From Pseudomonadales bacterium (GTDB lineage: Bacteria > Pseudomonadota > Gammaproteobacteria > Pseudomonadales > Pseudohongiellaceae): a stretch of 16,106 nucleotides of DNA. This document shows, piece by piece, positions 6,854 to 14,735 of this stretch. The stretch spans positions 1 through 16,106 of the forward strand of contig JAITMI010000340.1 in assembly GCA_031277435.1 (NCBI GenBank), given 5' to 3'. The stretch's first letter is position 1; the number at the start of each line of letters is the position of its first letter. The position numbers and the translations under genes are program-made. The notes under the pieces are model-generated. The model was not told the origin of the DNA, made no database searches, and was given only the letters and a program-made list of their open reading frames with translations.

Positions 6854-6889
6854 TGTCATAAATGTATGACATCATTGCGGGACGGTCAA
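6854..6889 (-). promoter_or_regulatory. Promoter with overlapping dyad operator for the minus-strand toxin-antitoxin module
   Basis: Read on the minus strand, TTGACC (6889-6884, 5 of 6 to consensus) is followed after exactly 17 bases by TACATT (6866-6861, 4 of 6). A perfect dyad, TGTCATA-4 bases-TATGACA (6854-6871), covers the -10 box and the expected start site. Ribbon-helix-helix antitoxins commonly repress their own operon through such dyads. The start site near 6854 would exclude the upstream ATG at 6859 and so supports the ATG at 6835. Confidence 0.65.
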
Positions 6890-6911
6890 TAGGCAGGTTC
6901 ACGGTGGATCT

Positions 6912-7496
6912 TCACAGCCGCTGCACCTGCAACAGCCGCCGCCAATCCTCGGGCGTGTTCACGTTGAGAAATTCGAGTTCCGCGATCTCCTCCGTGGGCG
7001 CCACCTTGCTTTGCAGCCAAGTGAGAATGCCGCGCATCGAGCGTTTGCCGCCCAGTTCGCTGCCTTCGGTGAAAAGCTCCTTCAGGTACATGTACAGGTC
7101 AGGCGTCGCCTTCATGGTGCAGGGGAACACCTGATTCTCGAAATGGCAGGCGGCGGCGTTGACGCTGGCGTCCAACAGCAGCTTGAGCGTGGCCTCGCTC
7201 AAGAGCGGCATATCCACCGGCACGAACAGCAGGTTGACGCTATCGAGACCGTAATGTTCGCGCACATGCTCCAGCACGCTCAGCACGGCGCCGGGCGGGC
7301 CATTGCCGGCATGGGTATCGGCAATACAGGCGCGGCCTTCGACCTGCGCGCCGCTGAACAGCACGAATTCAGCGCCAGCGGCTTCCAGCAAGGCTTCGGC
7401 GCGTTCGAGCAGCGTCTGCCCATGCAAGGACAATAGCCGCTTGTCTTCCCCCATGCGGCTGGACGCGCCACCCGCCAAGATCACGCCGTAGAACAT
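6912..7496 (-). CDS. mobA: Molybdenum cofactor guanylyltransferase MobA
   Basis: This 194-residue protein transfers GMP from GTP to molybdopterin-bound molybdenum, making the guanine-dinucleotide cofactor used by enzymes such as formate dehydrogenase. The nucleotidyltransferase signature LAGGASSRMGEDK (7-19) is intact. It also has the GPPGA loop (66-70; many MobA have GPLAG), the metal-binding D95 in VPVDMPLL, and NVNTPEDW (178-185) near the end. The ATG at 7496 has AGGGAGG eight bases upstream; the frame is open further back but without such a site. It lies 59 bases after the pirin gene on the same strand, so the two may share a transcript. The fdsA gene, whose product needs this cofactor, is about 1.6 kb away on the other strand beyond the toxin-antitoxin modules. 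Confidence 0.93.
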   Translation of the reverse strand: MFYGVILAGGASSRMGEDKRLLSLHGQTLLERAEALLEAAGAEFVLFSGAQVEGRACIADTHAGNGPPGAVLSVLEHVREHYGLDSVNLLFVPVDMPLLSEATLKLLLDASVNAAACHFENQVFPCTMKATPDLYMYLKELFTEGSELGGKRSMRGILTWLQSKVAPTEEIAELEFLNVNTPEDWRRLLQVQRL

Positions 7497-7555
7497 GAGA
7501 TGGACCTCCCTGTGCCCGTCTCCAACATTATGAACCCGCGCCAGATCGTGCAGAT

Positions 7556-8596
7556 TTATTCCAGCTTCTGGCGCGGTTCTTCTTCCCTGCCATCGGCATG
7601 ACGCGCGAAACGTCCACGGCGGCCATGCACCTGATCGCGGCGCGGCCAAGGCCAGCCGCCAAACTCGTCGCGCTGATAATCAGCGAAAGCCTGCATCAGC
7701 TCCTGGCGCGAATTCATCACGAACGGCCCGTAATTGGCCACCGGCTCGCCGATTGGCTTGCCCTGCAACAGCAATATGCGCGCCGCGCGTGAACCGTTGG
7801 TGATGGTCTGCGCGGCATCCGAGCGCAAAGAAAAGGCATGTTGCACCTTTACCGGCTCATCCGCCAGCTCCCCGCCCAGCCAAAGTTGTTCACCCTCAAA
7901 AAAATACAGGCTGCGGTTAAGGCCAGGCGCCGCTCTAGGCAAGGTCCACACCGCGCCGGGCGCCATGTCTATCACCCACATCCAGACCCCATTGGCGGGA
8001 TCGGCGGCCCAGGAATGCGGCGGCGGGCTGAGGGCATCAGCGCTGTGCCGTGCACTCCTGTAATCGCCCGCGATAAGCGCGATCTCAGTGGCGCGGCCCG
8101 CTTGGTCGAATTCGGTGACCTGCGGCAGTTGCTCCGCCCAGAACATGGCGAAATGCGGCGGCACCATTTTGCCGCGCGCCGGCAAATTGAGCCAAATCTG
8201 GAACAACAAGGCCGAATTGGCCCCCTCTTGATCGAGCAGGGGAAACATCTCGCTATGCTGAATGCCGCGCCCGGCGGTCATCCACTGCACGTCGCCGTTG
8301 CCATAACGGGCGGCGGCGCCCAAGGAATCGGCATGATCCACCAAACCGCGCTGCGTAATGGTCACGGTTTCAAACCCGCGATGCGGATGGCTGGGAAAAC
8401 CCGGCACCGTGTGGCCGTGATACATGCGCCAGCCGTCGCGCAGTTGAAAATCCGAGCCGATGTTGCGCCCCGCCAGCGAGGCGGCGGGGCCGAAGGCGTC
8501 ATTACCGCGTGGAAAATCGTCCTGATGAAAAGCGCAAAATAAAAAAGGATCACTGGTCTGCCAGTGAAAACCCAAGGGCTGCGTTTGTAATGCCAT
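7556..8596 (-). CDS. Pirin family protein (bicupin)
   Basis: A 346-residue two-cupin protein of the pirin family. The N-terminal cupin has the metal ligands expected for iron binding: H70 and H72 in SHPHRGFETVTI, then H114 and E116 in GRGIQHSEMF. The C-terminal part includes a second cupin-like region (about 215-275) and ends with a FGGWPWP...GRFARHADG stretch common to bacterial pirins. Some bacterial pirins have quercetin dioxygenase activity and others interact with metabolic enzymes; the role here cannot be decided. AGGAGG lies seven bases upstream of the ATG at 8596, which fixes the start. It sits 36 bases after the DUF6164 gene and 59 before mobA, all on the minus strand. Confidence 0.9.
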   Translation of the reverse strand: MALQTQPLGFHWQTSDPFLFCAFHQDDFPRGNDAFGPAASLAGRNIGSDFQLRDGWRMYHGHTVPGFPSHPHRGFETVTITQRGLVDHADSLGAAARYGNGDVQWMTAGRGIQHSEMFPLLDQEGANSALLFQIWLNLPARGKMVPPHFAMFWAEQLPQVTEFDQAGRATEIALIAGDYRSARHSADALSPPPHSWAADPANGVWMWVIDMAPGAVWTLPRAAPGLNRSLYFFEGEQLWLGGELADEPVKVQHAFSLRSDAAQTITNGSRAARILLLQGKPIGEPVANYGPFVMNSRQELMQAFADYQRDEFGGWPWPRRDQVHGRRGRFARHADGREEEPRQKLE

Positions 8597-8632
8597 GCGC
8601 TTGCCTCCTGTTGAAAACCTCTTTGAAAACCA

Positions 8633-8989
8633 CTACTGAAAAAACGGATGTACGGAAAGCCACACGAAAAACACGATCAACAGCACGCGCAAACTGAATT
8701 TGAACGGGCTTTCCCGGAACATGTCCCACACCCTGCGTTCCCCGCGCGCCGCGACCTCCGCCGCCTGCGCCTGGCGCGCCTCGCGCTGACGCCGTTCGGC
8801 ATACTCGTCGAGCAAGCCTTTTACTTCGTCCGCGCGCGCCTCATCGCGCAACCACAAGGCCGGCAGGGACACCCCAAAAGGCCCGGCGCTGGTCTGGTAG
8901 TAATCCACCGCGTGGTCATCGAGCAGGCGCAGAATTTCGATCAACTCGTCTTCCGGCACCTGCCGCAGCTTCATCAAGAGAATCGCCAT
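8633..8989 (-). CDS. DUF6164 family protein with C-terminal membrane anchor
   Basis: The 118-residue product starts MAILLMKLRQVPEDE, followed by LIEILRLLDDHAVDYYQTSAGPFGVSLPALWLRD, a pattern typical of DUF6164 (a small domain resembling putative signal-transducing or regulatory folds). An acidic and basic helical linker follows (about 56-88, rich in R, E, A, Q). A single hydrophobic segment near the C-terminus (about 98-114, VLLIVFFVWL) probably anchors it in the inner membrane. No enzymatic residues are evident and function is unknown. Start choice: a GTG at 9037 is in frame but adds 16 residues outside the conserved pattern. The ATG at 8989 matches the family start, though it lacks a clear ribosome site. 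Confidence 0.75.
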   Translation of the reverse strand: MAILLMKLRQVPEDELIEILRLLDDHAVDYYQTSAGPFGVSLPALWLRDEARADEVKGLLDEYAERRQREARQAQAAEVAARGERRVWDMFRESPFKFSLRVLLIVFFVWLSVHPFFQ

Positions 8990-9121
8990 ATTCGAATGCT
9001 GTATCTTGTGTTCCACATATCTTTCTTGCTCATGCACGCATAAGACGCATGAATAACCATGAACGGTGTGATGGTAACCCAGACCGGCGTCAAGCGGCAG
9101 AGCGAGCGCGTGTCGCTTACG

Positions 9122-9151
9122 TTGTCCCGATGCTGATCCTTATGCTTTAAT
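9122..9151 (+). promoter_or_regulatory. Candidate promoter for the M16 peptidase gene
   Basis: TTGTCC (9122-9127, 4 of 6) and TTTAAT (9146-9151, 5 of 6) are separated by 18 bases and lie about 70 bases before the ATG at 9224. The region 8990-9223 separates divergent genes, so a promoter here is expected. The gene's ribosome site is AGGAG just upstream of the ATG. Confidence 0.4.
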
Positions 9152-9223
9152 CGCATAACTTCGGCTCGACAACCACTGGAATCATTATGCGGACCCATCT
9201 GCGTAACCGAATAGGAGATCACC

Positions 9224-12139
9224 ATGCCGTTTTCGTTGCGCCTCAGCGCGCCTCCGCCGCTATCCAGCAGCATTTTCACTGCTCTGCTTGCGCTTGTTTC
9301 GTGCTCTGATTCCAGCGAGACGGTGCCCGTGCAAGCGACGCTACAAACCAACATCGCCAGCGGCTACACCCTGGTGGATAGCGCCAGCGCCATCAGCGGC
9401 GAGCTGTTGATTCCTTACAGCAGATTCATGCTCGACAACGGCCTCACCGTCATCGTGCACGAGGACCACTCCGACCCATTGATCCACGTCGATGTTACCT
9501 ACCACGTCGGCTCCGCGCGCGAGGAACCGCGCCGCTCCGGGTTCGCGCATTTTTTTGAACACATGATGTTCCAAGGCAGCGAACATGTCGGCGACGACGA
9601 GCATTTCAAGATCGTCACCGAAGCCGGCGGCACCATGAACGGCACCACCAACCGCGATCGCACCAATTATTTTGAGACAGTGCCCAGCAACCAGCTCGAA
9701 ACCATGCTGTGGCTCGAAAGCGACCGCATGGGCTTTTTGCTCGATACGGTGACGCAGGAAAAATTCGAGATTCAACGCGCAACGGTCAAAAACGAACGCG
9801 GCCAGAACGTGGAAAACCAGCCTTACGGGCGCTTCAACGAAGTCAACAGCGCCGCCCTCTATCCGCCCGAACACCCCTACTCCTGGCCGGTAATCGGCTA
9901 CCCGGACGATCTCGACGCCGCTACGGTTGACGATCTCAAGCGTTTCTTCCTGCGCTGGTACGGCCCCAACAACGCCACGCTCACCATCGGCGGCAACGTC
10001 AATACCGATGATGTTATGAACCTGGTAGTCAAATATTTTGGCGACATCCCGCGCGGCCCCGATGTCATCTCCGCCAGCTTCCCGGCGCCAACGCTCGAAG
10101 CGGATCGCTATGTGTCCTACATGGACCCCAACGTCCGTTTCCCGGCGCTGCTCTTCACCTGGCCCACCGTGCGCTACGACCACCCCGACCGCCTCGCGCT
10201 CGAAGCGCTCAATCAAATCATCGGCGTGGGCCGCAAATCCTTTCTCTACAAGGAATTCATTCTCACCCAGAAAGCGATCGAAGCCAGCGGCTTCAACAAC
10301 AGCATGGAGCTCGGCGGCGAATTGACCTTCTTCGTACTGCCCTTCCCCGGCATTTCGCTGAGCCAGTTCGAAACCGAACTGCGCGCGGTGATCGACGGCT
10401 TCGGCATCGACTCCATCAGCGATGAGGACATGCAGATTTTCAAAGCTTCGCAAGAAGCGGCGCTGGTCAATAACCTCGCCAGCGTGCGCGGCAAGGTCTC
10501 GCAACTGGCCTTCAGCCAGACTTTCTTCGGCAATCCCGACCATATCCAAAGCGAATTGGCGGCGCTGCGCGCGCTCACCAAGGACGACGTGCTGCGCGTG
10601 TTCGACACCTATATCAAAGGCAAGCCGGCGGTAATCCAAAGCGTGGTGCCGAGCGCCGACCCCAATGGCCAAGCACAACCCGACAACTACGACATTCCGC
10701 CGCGTCTCTCGCGCGCCAGCGATGGCGCGGAAGAACCGCTGCAAGTGCGCGAAGTCGTCTCCAATTTTGACCGTTCGATCAAACCCCAAGCCGGCCCCAG
10801 CCCGCTGGTCACCATGCCCGCGTTCTGGGAAACCACGCTCGACAAAGGCATCGCGGTAATCGGCACCTCCAGCGATGAAGTGCCGCTGGTTAATCTGCGG
10901 CTGGTGTTCGACGGCGGGCATTTATTGGAAGCGCCAGAGCAATACGGCCTCGCCAGCCTCACCGCGGCGCTGATGAACGAAGGCACGCGGAACTACAGCG
11001 CCGAACAATTCGAAATCGAATTGCGCAAACTCGGCAGCAACATCAACGTCAGCGCCGGCCCGGAAAACACCGTCATCACCATGAGCAGCCTGCGCGACAA
11101 TCTCGACGCCACCCTGGCGCTGCTTGAAGAACGTTTGTTCCGCTCCGATTTCACCCAGGCCGATCTCGACCGCGTGCGCCAGCAATATATCGAAGGCATC
11201 GAAGCCGGCAAGGAACAGCCCACCACGATCGCCAACAACGTCTACAACAAACTGATCTACGGCGAAGACCATGCGTTCGCCGTGTCCTCCGACGGCACCG
11301 AAGCCACGCTATCCACGCTCACGCTCGACGACATCAACAACTTCAGCCAAGAGGCGCTGGTGGCTGGCGCGCTGCAAGTCACGGTGGTCGGCGAAATCAG
11401 CCAGGAGGAAATTCTCGGCAAACTCGGTTTTCTGCAAAACCTGCCAGACGCCAGCGTCACGCGCCGCGAACAGCCGCCCACGCCGCAATTGCCGGGCCTG
11501 ACGCTGTATCTGGTGGACAAACCGCAAGCGCCGCAATCGGAAATCCGCATCGGCTACATGACCGCGCTGCCCTATAGCGCCACCGGCGAATATTTTGAAC
11601 GCGACTTGATGAACTACATCCTCGGCGGCGCCTTCTCCAGCCGCATCAATCTCAACCTGCGCGAGGACAAAGGCTATACCTACGGCGCCCGCAGCAACTT
11701 CAGCGCCAGCAAACTGCCGCGCCCCTTCACCGCCTCGGCCAGCGTGCGAGTGGATACCAGCGCCGACTCCGTGCGCCAGTTCATCACTGAAATGACCAAC
11801 TACCGCGACAGCGGCATCACCGCGGCGGAATTGCAGTTCACCAAGGACGCCATCGGCCAGAGCGAAGCGCTCGATTACGAAACGCCCGGCCAAAAAGCCA
11901 ACCTGCTCCAACAGATTTTGACTTATCAGTTACCCGCCGATTTCGTGCGCCAGCAGCAAGACATCATCAGCAATCTCAGCATGGAGCGCGTCAATAACTT
12001 GGCGCGCACTCACCTGCCGGTGGAAAGCATGATTATTCTGGTGGTGGGTGATAAAGCCAGCATCTACAATTCACTGGCCGAGCTTGGTTATCCGATCGTG
12101 GAACTTGATACCGAAGGCAGGCCGATTGGCGGTAATTGA
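9224..12139 (+). CDS. Two-domain M16 family zinc metallopeptidase, predicted lipoprotein
   Basis: The 971-residue protein begins with a signal sequence and lipobox LVSC, with C27 as the predicted lipidated residue, so it should be exported and anchored to a membrane facing the periplasm. The first M16 module carries the inverted zinc motif HFFEH (H109, E112, H113) and the distal ligand E191 in VKNERGQ, so it is predicted to be active. The second module (about 510-960) has no HxxEH but has the conserved LREDKGYTYG stretch (R813, Y820) of the substrate-binding half. This is the usual arrangement for pitrilysin/processing-peptidase relatives that degrade peptides in a closed chamber. AGGAG before the ATG supports the start. 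It is followed by a palindromic repeat and a convergent gene pair. Confidence 0.93.
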   Translation: MPFSLRLSAPPPLSSSIFTALLALVSCSDSSETVPVQATLQTNIASGYTLVDSASAISGELLIPYSRFMLDNGLTVIVHEDHSDPLIHVDVTYHVGSAREEPRRSGFAHFFEHMMFQGSEHVGDDEHFKIVTEAGGTMNGTTNRDRTNYFETVPSNQLETMLWLESDRMGFLLDTVTQEKFEIQRATVKNERGQNVENQPYGRFNEVNSAALYPPEHPYSWPVIGYPDDLDAATVDDLKRFFLRWYGPNNATLTIGGNVNTDDVMNLVVKYFGDIPRGPDVISASFPAPTLEADRYVSYMDPNVRFPALLFTWPTVRYDHPDRLALEALNQIIGVGRKSFLYKEFILTQKAIEASGFNNSMELGGELTFFVLPFPGISLSQFETELRAVIDGFGIDSISDEDMQIFKASQEAALVNNLASVRGKVSQLAFSQTFFGNPDHIQSELAALRALTKDDVLRVFDTYIKGKPAVIQSVVPSADPNGQAQPDNYDIPPRLSRASDGAEEPLQVREVVSNFDRSIKPQAGPSPLVTMPAFWETTLDKGIAVIGTSSDEVPLVNLRLVFDGGHLLEAPEQYGLASLTAALMNEGTRNYSAEQFEIELRKLGSNINVSAGPENTVITMSSLRDNLDATLALLEERLFRSDFTQADLDRVRQQYIEGIEAGKEQPTTIANNVYNKLIYGEDHAFAVSSDGTEATLSTLTLDDINNFSQEALVAGALQVTVVGEISQEEILGKLGFLQNLPDASVTRREQPPTPQLPGLTLYLVDKPQAPQSEIRIGYMTALPYSATGEYFERDLMNYILGGAFSSRINLNLREDKGYTYGARSNFSASKLPRPFTASASVRVDTSADSVRQFITEMTNYRDSGITAAELQFTKDAIGQSEALDYETPGQKANLLQQILTYQLPADFVRQQQDIISNLSMERVNNLARTHLPVESMIILVVGDKASIYNSLAELGYPIVELDTEGRPIGGN

Positions 12140-12184
12140 GTGCTTTTGCGTCATTCCGCCACGGCGCTGGAAGGCTCATTTCTC

Positions 12185-12322
12185 CTTTGTCATGGCCCGG
12201 CGTGTCCGGGCCATCCACAAGTGTAATGACGAGCGGGTAGGTTGGCGCTGAGCGAAGCGAAGCCCAACACCGCGAACGTGAAATGGATGGCCCGGTCAAG
12301 CCGGGCCATGACGAGGGTGAAG
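12185..12322. repeat. Composite palindromic intergenic repeat (REP/MITE-like), likely bidirectional terminator
   Basis: Two hairpins share the same 9-base arms: ATGGCCCGG-CGTGT-CCGGGCCAT (12192-12214) and ATGGCCCGG-TCAAG-CCGGGCCAT (12287-12309). With their flanks they form an inverted pair: GTCATGGCCCGG...CCATCCAC against the reverse complement of ATGGATGGCCCGG...CCATGAC, matching at about 27 of 30 bases. Between them lies a third, different dyad, GTTGG...CCAAC (12241-12268), enclosing GCGAAGCGAAGC. The block fills most of the gap between two convergent genes and could stop transcription from both sides. No open frame of note lies inside. Confidence 0.75.
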
Positions 12323-12338
12323 GGACAACCAGCAAATT

Positions 12339-12596
12339 TCAAATCCCAATACGCCCCAGCGCATCCACCAGCTCGCGCAATACGCCGCTAATATGCGGGT
12401 GATTTTCCTCCAACGCCTCAATCAACAACTCAGCAGTCGTAATCACCGAACCATCAGCAGGCGGCGGGCCTTGCCAGTCGCTCAGTTGCGCTTGCAGTTG
12501 CGTCATCAGCGCGTCCTGTTCGGCGCTGGTGTCGCTGGTGGCGTATTTTTCATGCAGGTTTTCCAAGAGCCCCGCGATTTTTTCCTTGTGCTGCAT
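12339..12596 (-). CDS. DUF4404 family small protein
   Basis: An 85-residue, mostly helical protein. It has an N-terminal helix with charged residues (MQHKEKIAGLLENLHEKY), a linker (about 41-51), then a second part ending HPHISGVLRELVDALGRIGI. The end matches the DUF4404 style (HP.....R...D.L...GI). Function is unknown. The ATG at 12596 is chosen by family length; no strong ribosome site is visible, and the frame stays open upstream into the preceding gene. It follows the NTF2-like gene by 25 bases on the minus strand, so the two are probably co-transcribed. Confidence 0.7.
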   Translation of the reverse strand: MQHKEKIAGLLENLHEKYATSDTSAEQDALMTQLQAQLSDWQGPPPADGSVITTAELLIEALEENHPHISGVLRELVDALGRIGI

Positions 12597-12621
12597 AAGT
12601 GTCGTCCGTCTGTGTGAATGT

Positions 12622-13056
12622 TCAGATGATGCCGCGTTCGCGCAGTAGCGCTTGTTCGTCACCGGCGATCCAGCCAAAAATTTTCGCCGTGCCGTTCAAT
12701 AATTGGACCAGGTAGTGAACCTCGAATTCAATCACGATTTCCGCCGCTTCCTGAGCTTTTCTATAAATCGCCCGCCAGCCAACATGGGCAATGCAATGCT
12801 GCTCATCTATCGGCGCAATACGAATCTCGCGCACCCGCATCGCCCGCGTGCCGATCTGGCGGTAATAGGCATAGCCTTGCGTCATCACTTGCCTGAGCTG
12901 TGCGTCGTTCTTGCCGCCCATGACGCCAGCGGGCGAGGCGGCGATGAATTCATTGGTATAGAACGCGGCGATTTCGTCCATGTCCTCCTGGCCAGCGAGC
13001 GCCTGATTGAAGGCGCGCTCATAGCGTTCGAAAAGGCTTTTTACGCGGCTTTGCAT
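12622..13056 (-). CDS. NTF2-like / SnoaL-type small protein
   Basis: The 144-residue product fits the NTF2-like alpha+beta fold: an N-terminal helix (SRVKSLFERYERAFNQAL), a helix-loop with AAFYTNEFIAASPAGVMGG, then beta strands (IRIAPIDEQHCIAHVGWRAIY, IVIEFEVHYLVQL, TAKIFGWIAGDE). Members of this fold act as enzymes, ligand binders or accessory proteins, and no catalytic set can be assigned here. AGGGAAG lies six bases upstream of the ATG at 13056, which supports the start; the frame is open further back. It is divergent from the permease gene, with about 200 bases between them that hold no clear promoter I could read. Confidence 0.72.
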   Translation of the reverse strand: MQSRVKSLFERYERAFNQALAGQEDMDEIAAFYTNEFIAASPAGVMGGKNDAQLRQVMTQGYAYYRQIGTRAMRVREIRIAPIDEQHCIAHVGWRAIYRKAQEAAEIVIEFEVHYLVQLLNGTAKIFGWIAGDEQALLRERGII

Positions 13057-13258
13057 CGGCTTCTTCCCTGGCCAGAGTAAGTGCCGGAACACTACTGGAA
13101 CTTGCCTCCCGGCGCAAACTGACCCATGCCGCATTTGATCCGGCGCACTCGCGCAAGATCTCTCCCACAAGAACATGGACGCTGTGGCCCTGAGCGGTTA
13201 ATCTCCGCCCTATTCCACGCTGGCATATCCCATTCCAGCCCATGACAAGACCAACGCC

Positions 13259-14734
13259 ATGCGATCAAAACTATTCATCACCAAATCCTTCGATTCCATT
13301 CAGCGCGAATACCAAAATTCACAACTCAAACGCTCGCTCGGCCCCTGGCAGATCACTGCGCTGGGGATTGGCTGCGTCATCGGCACCGGGATTTTCGTGT
13401 TGACCGGTCTCGAAGCCGCGGTACACGCAGGGCCGGCGGTCGTCATCTCCATCATTCTCGCTGGCATCGCCTGCGGCTTCGCGGGGCTGTGTTACGCCGA
13501 ATTCGCCGCCATGGCGCCCGTGTCGGGCTCGGCCTATTCCTACAGCTACGCCACGCTTGGCGAATTCGCCGCCTGGTTCATCGGCTGGGATTTGTTATTG
13601 GAATACATGTTCGCCGCGGGCACCGTGTCGGTAGGCTGGGGGCGTTATTTCACCTCGTTTCTGGAATTGTTCGGCATTCAACTGCCCGCTTCGCTCACCA
13701 ACGCGCCCTTCACCACCTTGGATGACGGAGTGTCCATCGTATTGACCGGCGACATTCTCAACCTGCCGGCGGTAGGCATCGCGCTGTTCGTCACTTGGAT
13801 TTGTTACATCGGCATCACCCAAAGCTCCTTCGTCAATACCGTGATCGTGATCGTCAAGGTCGCGGTGATTCTGGCCATCATCGGCTTCGGCGCTTTCTAT
13901 GTGAACCCCAGCAACTGGACGCCCTTCATCCCCGAGAACACCGGCGACTGGGGCAACTTCGGCTGGTCCGGCATTTTCCGCGCCGCCAGCGTGCTCATCT
14001 TCGCCTATATCGGTTTCGACGCGGTGACCACCGCCGCGCAAGAAGCGCGCAAGCCCTCCTTCGACCTGCCCTTTGGCCTCTTGGCGAGCCTGATCATTTG
14101 TACCGTGCTGTTTGTCTTGATGTCCGCCGTGCTGAGCGGGCTGGTGCCCTATCCCGACCTCAACACCGCCGCGCCGGTAGCGGTGGCGCTCAACGCGCAT
14201 GAGGGGCTACGCTGGCTCTCGCCCTTCGTGGTGTTTGGCGCATTGGCGGGGCTGACGTCGGTGGTATTGGTGCTGATTCTCGGCCAATCGCGCATCCTGC
14301 TCGCCATGTCGCGCGACGGTCTCTTGCCCGCCGTACTCGGCAGCGTGCATCCGAAGAACAAAACGCCGCACGTCGCCACGCTCATCACCGGCGGCGTGGC
14401 CGCTTTGATGGCCGGCCTCTTTCCCATCGGCCTGCTCGCCGAACTGGTGTCGATCGGCACCTTGATCGCCTTCACCCTGGTCAGCGCCAGCGTCCTGGTG
14501 CTGCGCTATACCCGCCCCGACGTACCGCGCCCGTTCAAAGTCCCCGCGCCCTGGTTCGTCTGTAGCGGCGGCGTGATCTGCTGCGGCATCCTGGCGCTCT
14601 CGCTGCCCCTGGGTACCTGGCTGCGGCTGATTATCTGGATGCTGATTGGCATCGTGGTGTATTACTTCTACGGGCGCCATCACAGCGTGGCGCGGAAGGA
14701 GGCACAGGCGCTGGATCTGAGGGCGCAAGCCTGA
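13259..14734 (+). CDS. Amino acid permease, APC superfamily (cationic amino acid transporter-like)
   Basis: A 491-residue integral membrane protein with about twelve hydrophobic segments. The first holds the substrate-binding signature GCVIGTGIFVLTG (38-50). The KRSLGPWQITALGIG lead-in and CYAEFAAMAPVSGSAYSYSY (76-95) are typical of the cationic amino acid transporter branch of the APC superfamily, as is IGFDAVTTAAQEARKP in the middle. It is expected to move an amino acid across the inner membrane by proton coupling; the substrate cannot be read from sequence. The ATG at 13259 has no strong ribosome site. The stop is one base away from the stop of the reductase gene on the opposite strand. 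Confidence 0.9.
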   Translation: MRSKLFITKSFDSIQREYQNSQLKRSLGPWQITALGIGCVIGTGIFVLTGLEAAVHAGPAVVISIILAGIACGFAGLCYAEFAAMAPVSGSAYSYSYATLGEFAAWFIGWDLLLEYMFAAGTVSVGWGRYFTSFLELFGIQLPASLTNAPFTTLDDGVSIVLTGDILNLPAVGIALFVTWICYIGITQSSFVNTVIVIVKVAVILAIIGFGAFYVNPSNWTPFIPENTGDWGNFGWSGIFRAASVLIFAYIGFDAVTTAAQEARKPSFDLPFGLLASLIICTVLFVLMSAVLSGLVPYPDLNTAAPVAVALNAHEGLRWLSPFVVFGALAGLTSVVLVLILGQSRILLAMSRDGLLPAVLGSVHPKNKTPHVATLITGGVAALMAGLFPIGLLAELVSIGTLIAFTLVSASVLVLRYTRPDVPRPFKVPAPWFVCSGGVICCGILALSLPLGTWLRLIIWMLIGIVVYYFYGRHHSVARKEAQALDLRAQA

Positions 14735-14735
14735 A

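Noticed and set aside
9341..10921. Open frame of about 526 codons on the minus strand opposite the M16 peptidase
   Set aside because: Its length is a product of codon bias on the other strand; composition is shadow-like and no family was recognised.
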